Source of the DNA: Bacteroidales bacterium
GTDB taxonomy: Bacteria > Bacteroidota > Bacteroidia > Bacteroidales > JAOZMU01
NCBI GenBank assembly: GCA_029934165.1
Contig: JAOZMU010000227.1
Span: 1 to 6,079 of the forward strand
Reading direction: 5' to 3'
DNA length: 6,079 nucleotides
In this document: in pieces, positions 5,583 to 6,079 of the stretch
Layout of the letters: every line of letters starts with the position of its first letter
Position numbering within the stretch: the first letter of the stretch is position 1
Translations under genes and position numbers: made by a program
The notes under the pieces: generated by a model
What the model saw: the letters and a program-made list of their open reading frames with translations, nothing else
Databases searched by the model: none
What the model was told of the DNA's origin: nothing

Positions 5583-6002
5583 TTTCTCTGTTATCTCAAT
5601 TCCATAATGTAAAAAAGCGTTTTCATCTATTGGTATCCAGAATATTTCTAACAGAGTTTCACCGATTTTAGTAACTTTTTTTGTTATTATTTGTGTTTTC
5701 AGAGCTTTGTTTGCCATGCAAAATGTACATTTTATTTCTTTTGCCAGAATTTCGTTTTTTTGATGAAACTTAATTTTGTCGTTTTCCGAAATCGACGCTT
5801 GTTTTCCGAAGGTGTCCCAACAATGCGTACCAGTAAGTACGTCTATTTTCTCCGCTTTTTTGTTTGCATAAATTAATACCCGTTCTTTGTTAATAATAAC
5901 TGCCGGAAATGGTAAAGCATCTAACAAATATTTACTCAGAGTTTTATTGCTTAACACATCTTCAGCTTGAGTTTTTATATTAAGTATTTTTCTGTCTTTC
6001 AT
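5580..6002 (-). CDS. Small single-PAS protein with Cys...CxxC triad
   Basis: 140 aa starting at ATG (6000-6002). A leading helix (about 1-25) is followed by one PAS domain: LLDALPFPAVIINKERVLIYANKKAEKID (about 26-54) is a typical PAS N-cap and first strands, and the protein ends HYGIEITEK, where the PAC motif and linker of a PAS unit would normally fall. It carries C61 (GTHCWDTFGK), C92 and C95 (KCTFC). The GTxC...CxxC pattern also occurs in PAS7 of the adjacent kinase (C861, C872, C875), although the loop here is longer. Members of the PAS superfamily with this triad are known; a bound metal, haem or redox-sensitive role is inference. There is no membrane segment or output domain. It is co-translated with the kinase, so it may act as an additional sensory subunit, or it may be a PAS domain split off the kinase. 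An out-of-frame ATG lies 5 bases upstream of the chosen start and is followed at once by a stop. Confidence 0.88.
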   Translation of the reverse strand: MKDRKILNIKTQAEDVLSNKTLSKYLLDALPFPAVIINKERVLIYANKKAEKIDVLTGTHCWDTFGKQASISENDKIKFHQKNEILAKEIKCTFCMANKALKTQIITKKVTKIGETLLEIFWIPIDENAFLHYGIEITEK

Positions 6003-6029
6003 GTCATTTTAGTTTAATTTGTTTATATT

Positions 6030-6079
6030 AGTAATGGAAAATTAATAATTAATAATTTTGCTTACGCCTGATTTAGTTT
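6030..6079. repeat. Interspersed intergenic repeat, copy 3 (partial, cut by window edge)
   Basis: This matches 1272-1328 at every base except for a missing 7-bp ttaataa unit (two units at 6042-6055 versus three). It includes AGTAATGG and the ttttgcttacgcctg block. It begins 27 bp upstream of the small PAS gene start, so it forms the upstream region of this gene just as copy 2 does for the anti-sigma gene. The hairpin half lies beyond the window. Confidence 0.85.

Overview
The window is AT-rich DNA. All four genes lie on the minus strand, so gene order reads right to left. The gene families point to a Bacteroidota bacterium, probably Bacteroidales or Marinilabiliales-like. The evidence is a small sigma-70 factor of the 'TDKxLVELY...LIGELYKRY' type followed by a membrane zinc-finger/TPR protein, a soluble histidine kinase with many PAS domains and a 'SHDLKSS' H-box, the AT bias, and the lack of clear Shine-Dalgarno sequences. 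This placement is inferred from family resemblance, not from a search.

Layout in transcription order: (1) 6002-5580 encodes a 140-aa single-PAS protein with a Cys...CxxC triad. (2) 5580-2083 encodes a 1165-aa cytosolic sensor histidine kinase with seven PAS domains and a C-terminal DHp/ATPase core. Its ATG overlaps the stop of gene 1 as TAATG. (3) After 79 bp, 2003-1371 encodes a sigma-70 family factor that appears to start at TTG. (4) After 130 bp, 1240-68 encodes an anti-sigma-like protein: an N-terminal HxxxCxxC zinc finger, one membrane helix, a long acidic linker and C-terminal TPR repeats. No RNA genes, CRISPR arrays or transposase genes were seen.

The intergenic DNA is dominated by an interspersed repeat of about 101-104 bp. 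One full copy lies between genes 3 and 4 (about 1272-1375). Its far half lies at the left edge (1-56), and its near half lies at the right edge (6030-6079). It carries a 7-bp microsatellite with different copy numbers (3 versus 2 units), an imperfect AT-rich hairpin, and short inverted ends (AGTAA/TTACT). Copies sit just after stop codons and just before start codons.

How the genes may work together: genes 1 and 2 form a translationally coupled PAS-sensor/kinase unit with no receiver domain or response regulator in view. Genes 3 and 4 look like a sigma factor and its membrane regulator. Whether the kinase signals to the sigma/anti-sigma pair is open. The most notable points are the cysteine-triad motif shared by the small PAS protein and the last PAS domain of the kinase, nucleotide-level repetition within the kinase gene that suggests active changes in PAS number, and the interspersed repeat. 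No clearly novel system can be demonstrated from this window alone.
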